64,000 nucleotides of DNA. Origin: Acanthosoma haemorrhoidale (taxonomy: Eukaryota; Arthropoda; Insecta; Hemiptera; Acanthosomatidae). The notes below the pieces were generated by a model. It saw nothing but the letters and a program-made list of their open reading frames with translations, had not been told where the DNA came from and made no database searches. The position numbers and the translations under genes are program-made. The stretch covers positions 88,247,189 to 88,311,188 of the forward strand of contig OV884009.1 of the NCBI GenBank assembly GCA_930367205.1, written 5' to 3'. Position 1 is the stretch's first letter. Each line of letters opens with the position of its first letter. Below are positions 22,542-34,180 of the stretch, one piece after another.

Positions 22542-22735
22542 CTAGTTTTGGAAACAGCCTTTGCTTTGGGCAAGGTTAGAATGAAGGGATTTCACCAGGG
22601 CTGCAGAAACCTCAGGCTTGTACTCATCATAAGGAGAGAAAATGGTCAGCTGGAAGAAGAGTTTCCTGAACCAGATATGTCTCATGACAATGTTAGGAAG
22701 TAAAAGTTTGCCTTCTGACATATATTGACCACTAG
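22542..22735 (-). CDS. Probable terminal exon of an unidentified gene
   Basis: I do not recognise this protein. On the minus strand a good acceptor (TTTTGTATTCAG) ends at 22736. It is followed by two bases that complete a split codon and then 63 codons up to TAG at 22542-22544. The peptide is of normal complexity, with segments LLLPNIVMRHIWFRKLFFQL and SPYDEYKPEVSAALVKSLHS, mixed hydrophobic and charged residues, and balanced codon use unlike the AT-rich DNA on both sides. No transposon motif is visible. It is most likely the last coding exon of a minus-strand gene whose upstream exons lie between here and about 34 kb. It could also be a piece of an unrecognised transposon. Confidence 0.4.
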
Positions 22736-23948
22736 CTGAATACAAAATGAAATGCATTAGATTAAGATGGCATGTACACTAGAAATTAGATCCAGACCAA
22801 AGGGCAAGGAAGACATATTAAAAAGGGTTGAAGGAAGGCACTATAAACGGAGATCCTGCCTAAGTTGGGATGAAGGCCTGAAAAGACAGGACTGGACAAG
22901 ATAAAAGAAGACAGGGGTTACATGAAGTTTCGGTTTGGTCAAGGTTCTGCAAACAAATATTTCACACTGCTTAGGTGATAGAGAGGACTTTACAAACAAA
23001 AAATAGTTGTATCAATGTAAAATTTGTCACCAATGATAGAGTTACATTTTTATTGATAACAAATGAAAAGTATTACAATAAACAATTAAGAAATAACTAC
23101 CACTTCATTTAATGTTTTATAGTTTTAAATTTGATACCGTTCTTGTTGAATTCACTGGATAGTATAAGTAATAGCTGTTGCACTTAATTCATTTCTAATT
23201 TAATATTACATAGATATAAATTGATGGGTATATGTGTGGTTGTTAAACTTGTAAAAAATAACTATGTGAATAAAAATAAGATTCTAATTTGACATACATG
23301 TAGTAAGTATGTTTTGTCATGGGTGATGCTTATCAGTAAATGCTCTTCTTGCAGGTTTAATGTGAGAAGGAAACTAACAAAAAAGAGCATACATTTATAT
23401 GCTATGTTATATATTATGGTTAAAGTGATAAATTCCACCTACACCTACTTCTAGGTTTATAAAAAACCTAAAACTAGTAAGTTCTGTTATCATATTGATT
23501 GAGTAACAGGGAAGTTGGCTCTGTTACTGTTTATGTTGGAAAAACTGGATTAGAAAGACAAGTACCTAAAATGCACTTGTCTACTGAATGTATACTATGT
23601 ATTCATATTAGTAAATTTACTATCATTGTCTCCAATAAATTGAGGTATATATTCCAAAAACTAGGTCAAGCAGTGTGCAGTCACATGAATAAATTGGTGA
23701 TCACACTATGATCCTGTCTAAAGGAGCAATGAATTGTGGTATATTTCCATTATTCCCTCCCAAGAGAATTCCCACATTTTTTTATTCATAGCATGTTTGT
23801 GATAAATGAGTCTTTTGTAACTAATATCTAAAAATTAACAAAATGCTTATATATTTATTTTTTCATTATTTTCTTTATATGGCATCCCTATAAAAGGATC
23901 ATTTATTTTTCATGGCTTACATTCCCAGGGCAAATGCCATACATTACT

Positions 23949-24001
<53 letters not shown>

Positions 24002-27000
24002 CATACATACATATATATTTAGTTATTGACCACTTCAACCATAACATGTGGAAATAAGGTTAAGTAAAGTATGTTTTTGAACTTAGCATAAAATTAAAGT
24101 TTTTTATGAATTAAATATCTAATGGTCACAGAAAATTACTGATTTTGTTTTGTTTTAGAAATTTAAAGCCATAAAGAAATCAGCATATGCAACATGCAGT
24201 TAATTATGAACTTTTAAAATATTATAAACAGTTCTTACTTATTACTTCGTCAATAATGTTTTTTTAAAAAAAGTCTTGTTTTTATGAAGGTTCTAGTCTT
24301 AAAAGAAAAAAATATTTTTTAAACTGATTCACAGCTCTTCAGAGCTGATGATCACAATGTTGCCAGTGAGGTTAAATATTTATACATTATCTTACACTTC
24401 TATGTATGAGAAACATTTAAAAGTTTAAAATATTGGAAAAACAATAGAAAATATTCACTTAGCATTTTCGTTTGTTATTGCATATTAAGGTGTGATTTTG
24501 TTTAGTGTGCTTTGTGAACAAGAATGATGAAAAATATGCAAATACATGATTTTTTAAACGTTGTCAATGATTTTCCAAAACATTATGGTATACTGAACTA
24601 GCATAATAAACTATGAATTAGTATAATGATTTTTAACCAACTTTATTAAATCGAGAATTAATGGTTAATAAGTCTTTAAAAATAACAGGCATGTGTACTA
24701 TTATAATAAATTAATAATTTATTTTGTTTTATTAATTATGCTACTGATTATTTAAATTAATTTGTCAATTTGATATCCCCATTTGATGAAAAATCACTTA
24801 AGATTATAAAATTTGTTTAACAATATTTAATGTTTATGTACATTAAAGAAAATAGTGTCTAACCCTACTATATGTTTTTCGTAAATTATGGATGAAGGAA
24901 TATATCTGCTATTTTAATCACTATGCTGAATGATTCTAGCATTTCTATAATACAAGTATATAAAGCTCTACTTTCTGGACTACTAGGTTATGATTTTTCA
25001 GCCTATATTGATAACAAGCTATCACAGGATAGAATAATTCTAGGAATTCGCAATATGCCATAAGTGACTCAGACTTACTGCGTTTTACAAGGACGTTTTT
25101 AATATTAGCAATAGTTTATTTTGCTATGATTATACTTGAAATTGAAGGCATATTTTCAGTGTTTTAAGTTTAGGCGGTTGATTTCATTTAATACAATGGC
25201 TAGCACATCATGTTTTAACACAAACATAACATGATTATAATTGAAAAATAAAATAATTACATAAAATAATGACAGCATGTTTGTAAAGGGAGTAAATGTA
25301 ATAAATACTACAATATAGACCCACTTTAACTAATTGTTAAAGAGCTATAAAAAATAGAAACATCTTGCTCTATTATTAACCCAGTTATAATTGATCACTT
25401 ATTCTCTCCCCCCTAAAAATTCTTGAGTTATTTTTAAGAAATAATACCCACAAATCTATATATAGATATATATATAGACTGCTAATGAATAAAAAACAAA
25501 ATATCAAAAAATTTAGTCATTTTTAAAACCCACTTAATCAAGATAACAGATTATTTCAATAAAAGTGGAAGACATATTTTTATTTTTTATTCAAATATAT
25601 AAATATTATTTGCCCTGAGCTAAACACATAAAATCTGCAAAAAAAAAATAAAAAAAATGATTGAGCATTTTTCTTATTATTAGAGTTGAGCATCTCAGTA
25701 TATTTAAAAAAAAAACCGGATTAACATAATATTTTTGTGATTGAATCTCTGATAACATCTTGTTTTATATTTATAACTTCGTGATGTATTTTACACTCAT
25801 TCATTTCCTTTTAATTATAAGTTTACATATTACTTGGTTTTGATTGGTGATAAATTTCAGGTATTTAGCTGATTAAAATAAAATAATTCAACAAATTGGA
25901 GTCTATGCTTTCATTTAAATGATCCACAGCTTAATTAGGACCATAAGGTCATAGCAAAAACAATTTGATTGTCTTGAAATACAGGTGATAATTCCTAATC
26001 ACACAATTTCTAGATTTATTCTTTCAATATTAATAATAAATAATTCATTATCTAAGCAAGATAATTCATAAATTTATCTTTTACCATTTTAAAATAAAAA
26101 ATTAAACAAAAAGACTTGGTAAAATTTTAAAAGCTATGTTATGGATGCTTGATATTTTTAACTCTTTGATTTCCCATCAGTTTACAAAAATAATGAGATT
26201 GAAGATATTTAGTTTACTAAACTAAAGCAAATCTTGACTTGTTTTTGTGGTCTGATTTTTTATTGTTTTGTCTCCTTTTATGTTTAAAGTATTCAATTTA
26301 ATAAAATGAAGTAAATTTACGGTGTAAAATCTCATGTAGAGAGATAAGTAAGGGCTGACCGAATTATGCCACCATAGTTGGTAGGTGGCGCTACTGAGGT
26401 GTGTGATAACCACACTTACCTCTTCTACTTTTTAAATCAATTATTTATTCATGTGCCGTCATGAGGATATGTTAACATAGACCAGACCAATCACCAAAGA
26501 AAAAAATTATTCTAGGGTGAGTCACCCCCTGGGGTTAGAAGTCAGCTTATATTGTTTATTTAACAGAAAGCATTGGATCCAAATAAGAATTTCTAAAATT
26601 ATTTACCACATTGTTACATTATTAAAAACCTGTATGGATAGTCAGCAGGTAAGTTCACTTTTACTCTACTCATAAATGGTTACACTTATGTGCTTATTCA
26701 TCTTATATGTTGAATAATTGGAGAAACATATTTTGTAATATTTATGAGCTACATTACACATATAATTCAAAATAACTGTATATCTCCATGCAACTTGACC
26801 CAAGTTATAATGAGTGAAGATAAAAGACAAATCCCAATAAAAGTTAGAGGTTATTAAGGTAACGTAGATGATTTGGCTGAGGAGAAATCAAAATTCTAAC
26901 GTAACCATGAGAAAGGAGTCATTCATCTTGTGATTAACTACGTTATTATTTTTTATGCAATTATAATTTTTGATTTGGTTTCATTTTGATGTTAGCTCGA

Positions 27001-30000
27001 TATCCAGCGCTAAATAAATATTTCGGTATTTATAAAATTAATATAATAAAATTTGACAAATTATGCATTTGTTTCATTCAGTGTTCTCTTAATTTATCAA
27101 ATATGGACCGTTTATATATTACAAAAATTATATTAAAAAAAAAACTAACATGGAGCATCTTGGAATGTCTGCCAACCCCTGCTTTAAAATATTAAATATA
27201 ATTTGTTAGGGGTACAATTAAAAAAAAAGGAAATGAATGGTGTATAACATAAAAAAAATCAATCGCCAAATGGGGGAGAGATAAAAATTAAAACATGAGT
27301 AACTATTTATGACTATTTACCCCATGCTTAGAACAGAGAAATTTGTAAAATGTGGATATTATGCGTGAAAACTATGGCAACAACATAATTATAACTTTAT
27401 TTTTCAATTATAGATACAACTTAATAAAAATTAAATTTTCAAAAATGATAATCCAGGTGTATTCTTGTTTGCACTACAGAAAGTAGCATATATTATAAAG
27501 TTTATTTGAACATATCTTTGTTTGAGAATGTATGTTTTTTTGTTATTTTCTTTTTTTTTCATCTATGTTAACAGCAAAAGGGTTGTGATCATAAGAATGT
27601 GAAGAACAGAAAGAAGAAGCAATAAAAATTTGACTATGATGAACATTTATATTTTAAAAGATTTTCCTAAAGTTTATAGACAATAAGTAAGTGAAAAATT
27701 CTTATAAATAACTCTTTAGGCCTTGATTATTAATGCATATTTAAATTACATTTATTTATTAGTTATCTGTGAATATTTTTTTATTCATAGAAATTATTTC
27801 CAAATTCTATTCACTTCAATAACATGGTAATGTTATATATTTTTTTTATATTACTTACTCATTTATTTTCATTGTGCAATTTAATGAAATGTATTTTAAG
27901 TTAAAGCTAATTTTTCTGCACTCAATGATCATATTGCTAATTTAATGTTTGGTTCTCCTATGCCTTATTTACATTTACTAAGCTATGTTAATAGAAGATG
28001 AATGTGATAAGACTTTGTAGCATTTTTGTTATCAATATAATAGAATTGTGTATGACATCAGTTTATTAAAGCAGTAGAATGTGATGCTTTTCATTCTGAG
28101 CTCAATCACAACTGCTATGACATAAGTTGGGTGAAGTCTGAAATCAGAAAGACCTGATTTAAATTCTGGCTCTGTCACTATTTTAAATTTTGATGAAATA
28201 GGAATAAGATTTAGTTATGGGATTGGTAAAGATCACAACTCGTAATTATTATTTTACTGTAATGCATTATTTCTCAGTGGTTATTTTAAAAGCCGCTTTG
28301 ATCCAAGTGTAATGTGTTTTATGAGTTCGCTTTATCTTAGCTTATCATCAGCTTGCATTTAAAAAAAAATCTTTAATTTTTCAACAAGAGATTGAACTGA
28401 TTTCTTTATTTAAATTCAAATGTTTTTGATACATTTTGAAAAAATTAGCAACTCATTTTACAGTTGATATAATATCCCCATGAAATATTGAGAACGAGAG
28501 GGTCCTATTAAAGTTTGTTAAATAAGATTAAATATCACAGATCATGTTTTATTTAAGCTAAGAAAGATGAGTACCTAGTGTTTATGAGCCAGAATAAATC
28601 ATACTTTAGAATATATTTTTATCTTATTATTCATTAGACACATTTCACTTTCAATGCTGTTCACTATTGTATTTTTCAATATGCTATGTTTGCTGTATGT
28701 TTCATATATTTCATCTGATATCATACATATAATCATACTATTATAATCAAAACAAAAATGTTATACAATCGTCTAGATTTTTAAAGCTTGTATTACATTG
28801 TGCAAGATGTAGACACTAATTGCGATATATGTGTATCCATGTGGGTGTTATGTAGAATAAATATTTATTTATTTTTAGGTTTATATAAATGTTCTATATA
28901 TGTAAATATAAGTAAGAATATACAATGGCGTATATTCAGACATACATATATGCAAAACACTTACTGATGCACATAATGCATACATTTTAACATAAGTCAT
29001 TCTATCTTAAATTATTATTTTTACAAGACATGATAAAAAAATATTCTCTACACCACTTCAAATTGAACAGAATAAAAATTAGCTGTTTTTCGATTGTACG
29101 AAAATCTTGCATTTTATGAGTATGAAATTGATACTGTACCTGAAATCTCTTCTCCCAGCAATCCCCTCTCCCACTGACCCACAAGCATAAATACAGAAAC
29201 ATTCTTTAATGTAATGGCTATATTTCTATTAAAACAAAATCACAATAGTGTATACACTGATTGGAGAATTCTTATTTTTATACATGATATAATTATATTA
29301 CCTGCCAGTCGCATCAATTTTCAATAACATTTTAGTTAAGCTTAGTTTAGAGTAATACCATTCTGATTTTTAGATAAGCATGTCATGCATGTTTCATAAA
29401 TAAAAATAAAGTTTTTTACATTACAATGAAGTAAAAGTATTTTAAAACTCTATTAAACATTTAAAGAACTTGATGGAATGAAATCAACATCATAAAGCAT
29501 AAAAGACAAAGAAAAACATCATTTGGCAACAGATATTACAAATTGATAATCTATGTTTGGTTTGCATATTCATTAATATTATTTGGTTTTATTTTAATAT
29601 AAAAGAAGCGATTTTTCAAAGAGAACTTCAATTAGATGAATATTAAAAATTGATATGTAGTGAATTTAATAATTATTTAATTTTCATCTTTCAGCCAAAT
29701 AATATTTTTAAATGTCTGGAAAATATAAATTATTATTTTTATATCACAATGAATTTTATTTATATTTCATACTAATTGATAGATCATATTAGTTTATATT
29801 TTATCTAAATATATTTAGTATTCCAGCTAATGTCCAAATATATTTAATTAGCACCAAGTGCAATTTTATAGAATAATTGTAATACCAGAGGAATAAGAGC
29901 AATAACATTTTTCCATAGAAACAGAAAATTATTGTTGACGATAGTTAATCAGCTGATAAATTAATTTAGTTTATATTAACATCAATACTATAATTGATAT

Positions 30001-31041
30001 ATAGATTTAATTTAATTGAATAAATTCATGTAAAGTAAATCTGTAAAAATTAATAACTCATTGTGGATTATTTACATACTTTTTTTTTACTTTAATCTTT
30101 ACTTGAACACAAATTTTTATGAAATTTCAAAGCATATATTTTATAAATATATATGTAATAATAACTGGTAATTATTTAACTTTAACTTTTTAAACCTATT
30201 GTGTATTTACTTATTTAGTGATGTATATTTGTAAATACATAGGAAAATAATTTAGATTGATTATAAAAAATTTAAGTGTTTAATTTTATGATTTGAAGGA
30301 AGAAAATATTTCAATCATGTTCTACTTAAATAAATAATTTCACTTAAATAAAAAATAAATAACTTAAAGTAATTTCAACTTTTTTTTTTTAAATCTAAGA
30401 TTTCAATTCTTCCCTTCAATATTACTGATATAATATATTAAATATGTGTTGTAATAATGTACCGAATTGATTTATCTGCTTATATTAATACTGGAAGACA
30501 TTAAACAATATTTTACTGGTCTTAATTTAGGCACCCAGGAAATAAATCTGAACCAACATCTGACCAGCTTACCAACCCTAGTTTACTCTTTTTTTTTTCT
30601 CAGATGAAGGCCAGATAATTCAATGTATAGTTATTCTGTTGAATAAATATTAAAAAAGAAAATGAGTAATTTCATATAAAGTATGATGATTTCTACTAAT
30701 TTAGAGGTGTTACAGCGCCATTAGAGAAAAAAATATACACAAGAAGTAGCCTTCAAATAGAAGGAGGTAACAGAACTGAAGAAAATACTGAAACAAAAAA
30801 AAAGTATCTAATTAAATATTAATAAACTCATTACAATTATTTCAGATATTTATAATAAATGATTTGGTATGGTGGCCCAACGCTATAAAATACTTGTTTG
30901 GTGACTAGTGACAACTGTTCTTTAGGCAACAATTGTTTTTTGTTAAGCTATAATATTTTGAGACTGAATAAAGCTTTTCCTAGTACCTAAGGTAAAAGTG
31001 GTAACCAATCCTTTAAATTCGCGATTTTATAAACAGACACA
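22736..31041. other. AT-rich region, no firm gene (8.3 kb)
   Basis: Highly AT-rich. It would contain introns of the gene ending at 22542 if that exon is real. I see a possible 34-bp microexon (29140-29173, minus) but no coding region that I can defend. Open frames at 26222-26413, 26986-27195 and 29002-29202 are low complexity or unsupported. Confidence 0.4.
23950..24018. repeat. (AT)n / (CATA)n microsatellite
   Basis: A run of alternating AT of about 45 bases, followed by several ACAT units and a second short AT run. Confidence 0.95.
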
Positions 31042-31420
31042 TTGGGCATTATCCAAAGGGGCAAGAGGGTTTGTCGTAATACGAGTGACCTAAATATCAA
31101 TCTTCTTTTGGAATCCTACGAAAAGCTGCCTATAGACAGCCTGTTTTTTTTCTATATTTTCATTGTACATTTATCTCCCACTCGTACTCCTGGCCAGACC
31201 TCCACATTATGGACTCTAATATTCTTTATTTTTCTTCTAAAGTAAATCTTTTCTTCTAAAACTCCCCGCAATCTAGACGCCCTTATTCGAGAAAGCATCC
31301 AGCCAAATCTTGAAGGGGCCTCGGATTGGAACGAAATCTACTTCTGCTCTACAATCGATTCCATGGTAGGCATCCTTAATACCAATCTTCTTGAACCCAC
31401 AATGCTCTGAAAACCTGTAC
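31042..31420 (+). pseudogene. LINE endonuclease-region relic
   Basis: Plus-strand frames here resemble the C-terminal part of the apurinic endonuclease domain and linker of a non-LTR retrotransposon. One piece reads TSDLNINLLLES, matching the G-DxNINLL motif. It is followed by SPTRTPGQTSTLW, matching the PTRxxxxSxTLID pattern that precedes the catalytic SDH region. A later piece reads SDWNEIYFCSTIDSMVG, like the DW-xxY...F linker before RT. No RT is seen after it. The frame is broken, so this is a relic. It is not obviously the same family as the LINE copies at 16-18 kb and 40-42 kb. Confidence 0.5.
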
Positions 31421-31789
31421 CTTTCATCACCGACCAACTCCAAAGAGATTCATTAGGTTTGGAGACGAATATTGAGAGTTTAGGGTACTCCGCAACTTCT
31501 GGTAGGCAACTACCGGCGTGCGAAATCCAATTGTTTTCCCTTTGAGGCATTATTGGGTTCTTGATGAATAAACTCAACCAATGCTACTAATCATATAATT
31601 GACGCTTCAAACATAAATATAACATTCTGGCAGAACAAAATGACCACCAGAACATGTGTGTGACATGGCTTGCGAGAGAGCCAAGCATCTCAGTATAACC
31701 TCATGGCAGGTTTTTATGATTATATGCAGTCACAAAAATATTAAAGGAAATACACATAATAAATCTTTCAATAATTATTTAAATATATT

Positions 31790-32180
31790 AAAAAAATAAA
31801 CTCTATTATTTAAACATCGCAACTCTGTTCTTCATTGAATAGATCTCCTAAGTCCAACTTCCTGTAAAAGAGTCTTTAATCGTGGTCCACGTAGAGGCTT
31901 TGTAAGAAAATGTGCTAATTTATTTGCCGTTGTGATGGGGTTGATCTCAATGATCTCTTGAACGACTTCACGGATGGAAAAATCTCGAATCCTTACGTGC
32001 TTCGTGTGACGATGAAATTATGGATTTTTGGCACGTTTTATGGATCTTTTATTATGCACATAAATTGTACGAATTTTATCGTGAGGAAATAGTTCATCAA
32101 ACAAGTGTTTCAACCAAAGCATTTCTCTTGCAACCATGAGTTCTGGTTCCGTAGTAGAAATTGTCACACAGGTTTCTTGT
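31790..32180 (-). pseudogene. Ty1/copia pol C-terminal (RNase H) relic
   Basis: Read on the minus strand in shifting frames, the family-typical order appears: CVTISTTEPELMVAREMLWL (copia has STTEAEYMA...ALWL), IRTIYVHNKRSIKRAKNP (copia has IYCDNQSAIxLAKNP), FHRHTKHVRIRDFSIRE, then ANKLAHFLTKPL before the end of pol. These are the RNase H signature and tail of copia pol. The usual D of the xCDNQ motif reads H here, and stops interrupt the frame, so it is dead. An LTR would be expected just below 31790, but I could not define one. Confidence 0.75.
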
Positions 32181-32612
32181 TGACTGAGGGAGGAGTTGAG
32201 AAAATATCGGTATAATTTCTATGAGATCGCCATTTGACTATGTAAGTCAAAACTTTCGACCATGAAGAGATGTTTTCAAACAGATTTAAGTTCACTGTAC
32301 TGGTTAAAGTGACCGGAGAAGGCTCATATTCCAAGTCGTTTTCCTCATGACTGCAAGAATAGGGATAAGGGAGGACATTCATCGGGTCGAAACTCTAAGA
32401 ACGGAGGACCATTAAACCATAAAGGTGGTAAAAGTTCCGATGGGTAACCGACTCCTCGGCCAGCCAGACCGGCAGGATTTAGGACACCTAGCACATGACA
32501 CCAGGAAATAACTTCCGTCCAACCAAACTTTGTTAGGTAGCGAGAAGAACTCAAAATAATTTCGCTCTGGTGAGCTCGGTATGGAAACTGAAAGACTGTA
32601 AATTTTATACAT
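32164..32612 (-). pseudogene. BEL/Pao pol relic (RNase H to integrase)
   Basis: Two overlapping minus frames carry a W-HV-G--NPA-L--RG pattern (SWCHVLGVLNPAGLAGRG), then YPSELLPPLWFNGPPFL. This is the segment between RNase H and integrase of BEL/Pao elements (H-PG--NPAD--SRG ... LWW-GP-WL). Further on, ENISSWSKVLTYIVKWR matches the usual FSS-xKL--V-A---R helix. One frameshift lies near 32360. It runs straight into the copia relic on the same strand, so the two dead elements are fused or nested. Confidence 0.65.
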
Positions 32613-34006
32613 ATAGAAAATGATTCTTAAAGGTGACTCACCAATTCCACGCTGAAGCTCGAAGATAGACCTAGATGTGAGGTGAGGGGGGTTAATTAAG
32701 GTATGGGGACCGTCCGTCGCCTGTGGTCAGTTGTCTGTTGCTCCAAAGCCGCCGTAGAGAGGGTAAGCCCTCATTAGTCCACTCTTCCATGTGCAAGTTA
32801 GATAAAATAAAAATAACTCGTCCCAATAGGATGAGAGATAGATACATTTGATGCACTATAGGACATGCACGAAGGTTGGCAACAGTGAGAGAGAGACAAG
32901 GGGAGGACGAGGCAGATAAGAGGTGGGCAATCGATAAGCTCGATCGATCCTCTATACCGGCCAGTGGAACGCGAAACGTTTACTCGTGACCCTCGTCTAA
33001 GGGAAAAATAAAATAAGGCCAAGCCAGATCAAATAAATTATTATACTTTCAATATCTGTCGTAAATAGATAAATGTTATAGCAATAAAATCTCAGCCTCT
33101 GGTAGCTTTTACTAGATTAATAAAGTCTACTATAAACCAATACAAAATCAATTAATTTTTATGAATTAATACATTTTACTTTAAGCAGTAATATATAAGG
33201 AATTTTGATCTATAAATGCATTGTGAAAAAAAGGTCGATATGTGTAATACCGAACAGTAACAGTTGGGTAAATAATATTTTGAGCCAATGTAATCAATCA
33301 TTAAGCCATTGATTCAGTGTATTATTTTATATAATTAATTATTAATTCTATTTTTTTTATTTTCTCAGATAAAATTCATTTTTGATGCAAATAAATACTT
33401 TATTATACTTATGGCTTCTTATTAAATATCCAGGCATACATAGAGGGGTATGATAAAATTAAAAAAAAAAACATTTATAATATTGATAGTGGGTGGTAGC
33501 CACAGCTTTCCAGGAGGAACAATATTGAATGGAAATCTGAATCATGGTCAGTTTGAGTATTTTATATACTTTTTAAATAATTATAAAAAAAAAACCACTC
33601 GGTGTTTATGCTCCTAACAATTCATTTCGGTTGTAAAACTACATCGGTAACCGATAATTACCTAGTGTGACGCCTGTTCACGTCATTATTCAGTTTAGTT
33701 CAACCAGACCTTTTGGATTTTTTTATTTTAAACCTTTCTATAATCACAAATTACTGTAATTTCTGTCGTAGGATTCGGTATATGAGGCTAACACTAGACC
33801 GAGCATACGATTCGTGGCGTGTTTAAACGATTCGGAGAGATTAAGAGATGAGGTGTTACGTTAGGAAGTGGTCTGGTTACCAAAACTTTTACGAAAGAAT
33901 CATAATAGTGCCACTGTGTTAAGGGACCGGTGGAGTCATAATGAAAAAAAAAAGTCGATTAGATATATTCACTACTCAATTAATATTTAAATTAGTCTTA
34001 CCCTTA
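32613..34006. other. Flank downstream of the kinase gene
   Basis: The right part (33030-34006) is AT-rich and would include the 3' UTR of the kinase mRNA. The left part (32613-33030) is more GC-rich and repeat-like, with an open frame at 32798-33022 (minus) that I could not assign. It may be a remnant LTR of one of the neighbouring dead elements. Confidence 0.4.
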
Positions 34007-34180
34007 TTAGTTCTTTTCACTGTAGTTGTACTTGGCCGGATTAAAATCAGGATTAATGAATGAGAAACCACGGAATTCCTCCTGGTTTATAGATCTAACA
34101 ACGTCTCCATTGACAGGTGTTAGGACGGGCTCTTCCTTAGTGAACTCGGCGTCGAAGTTAAGGGCGTCCTTTTTGTTTTT
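34007..34180 (-). CDS. Novel protein kinase C, last exon (V5 tail)
   Basis: Phase-0 exon after the acceptor TTAATTTTCAG, ending in TAA at 34007-34009. It encodes the AGC-kinase C-terminal tail: [17 protein letters not shown] with the turn-motif TP, then [13 protein letters not shown], the hydrophobic motif F-x-x-F-S-F with its phosphorylatable Ser. About eleven further residues ([11 protein letters not shown]) follow. The mature kinase needs both motifs phosphorylated for stability. The exon lies 12.1 kb from the preceding one, so alternative tails in that intron are possible. Confidence 0.96.
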   Translation of the reverse strand, partial: KNKKDALNFDAEFTKEEPVLTPVNGDVVRSINQEEFRGFSFINPDFNPAKYNYSEKN

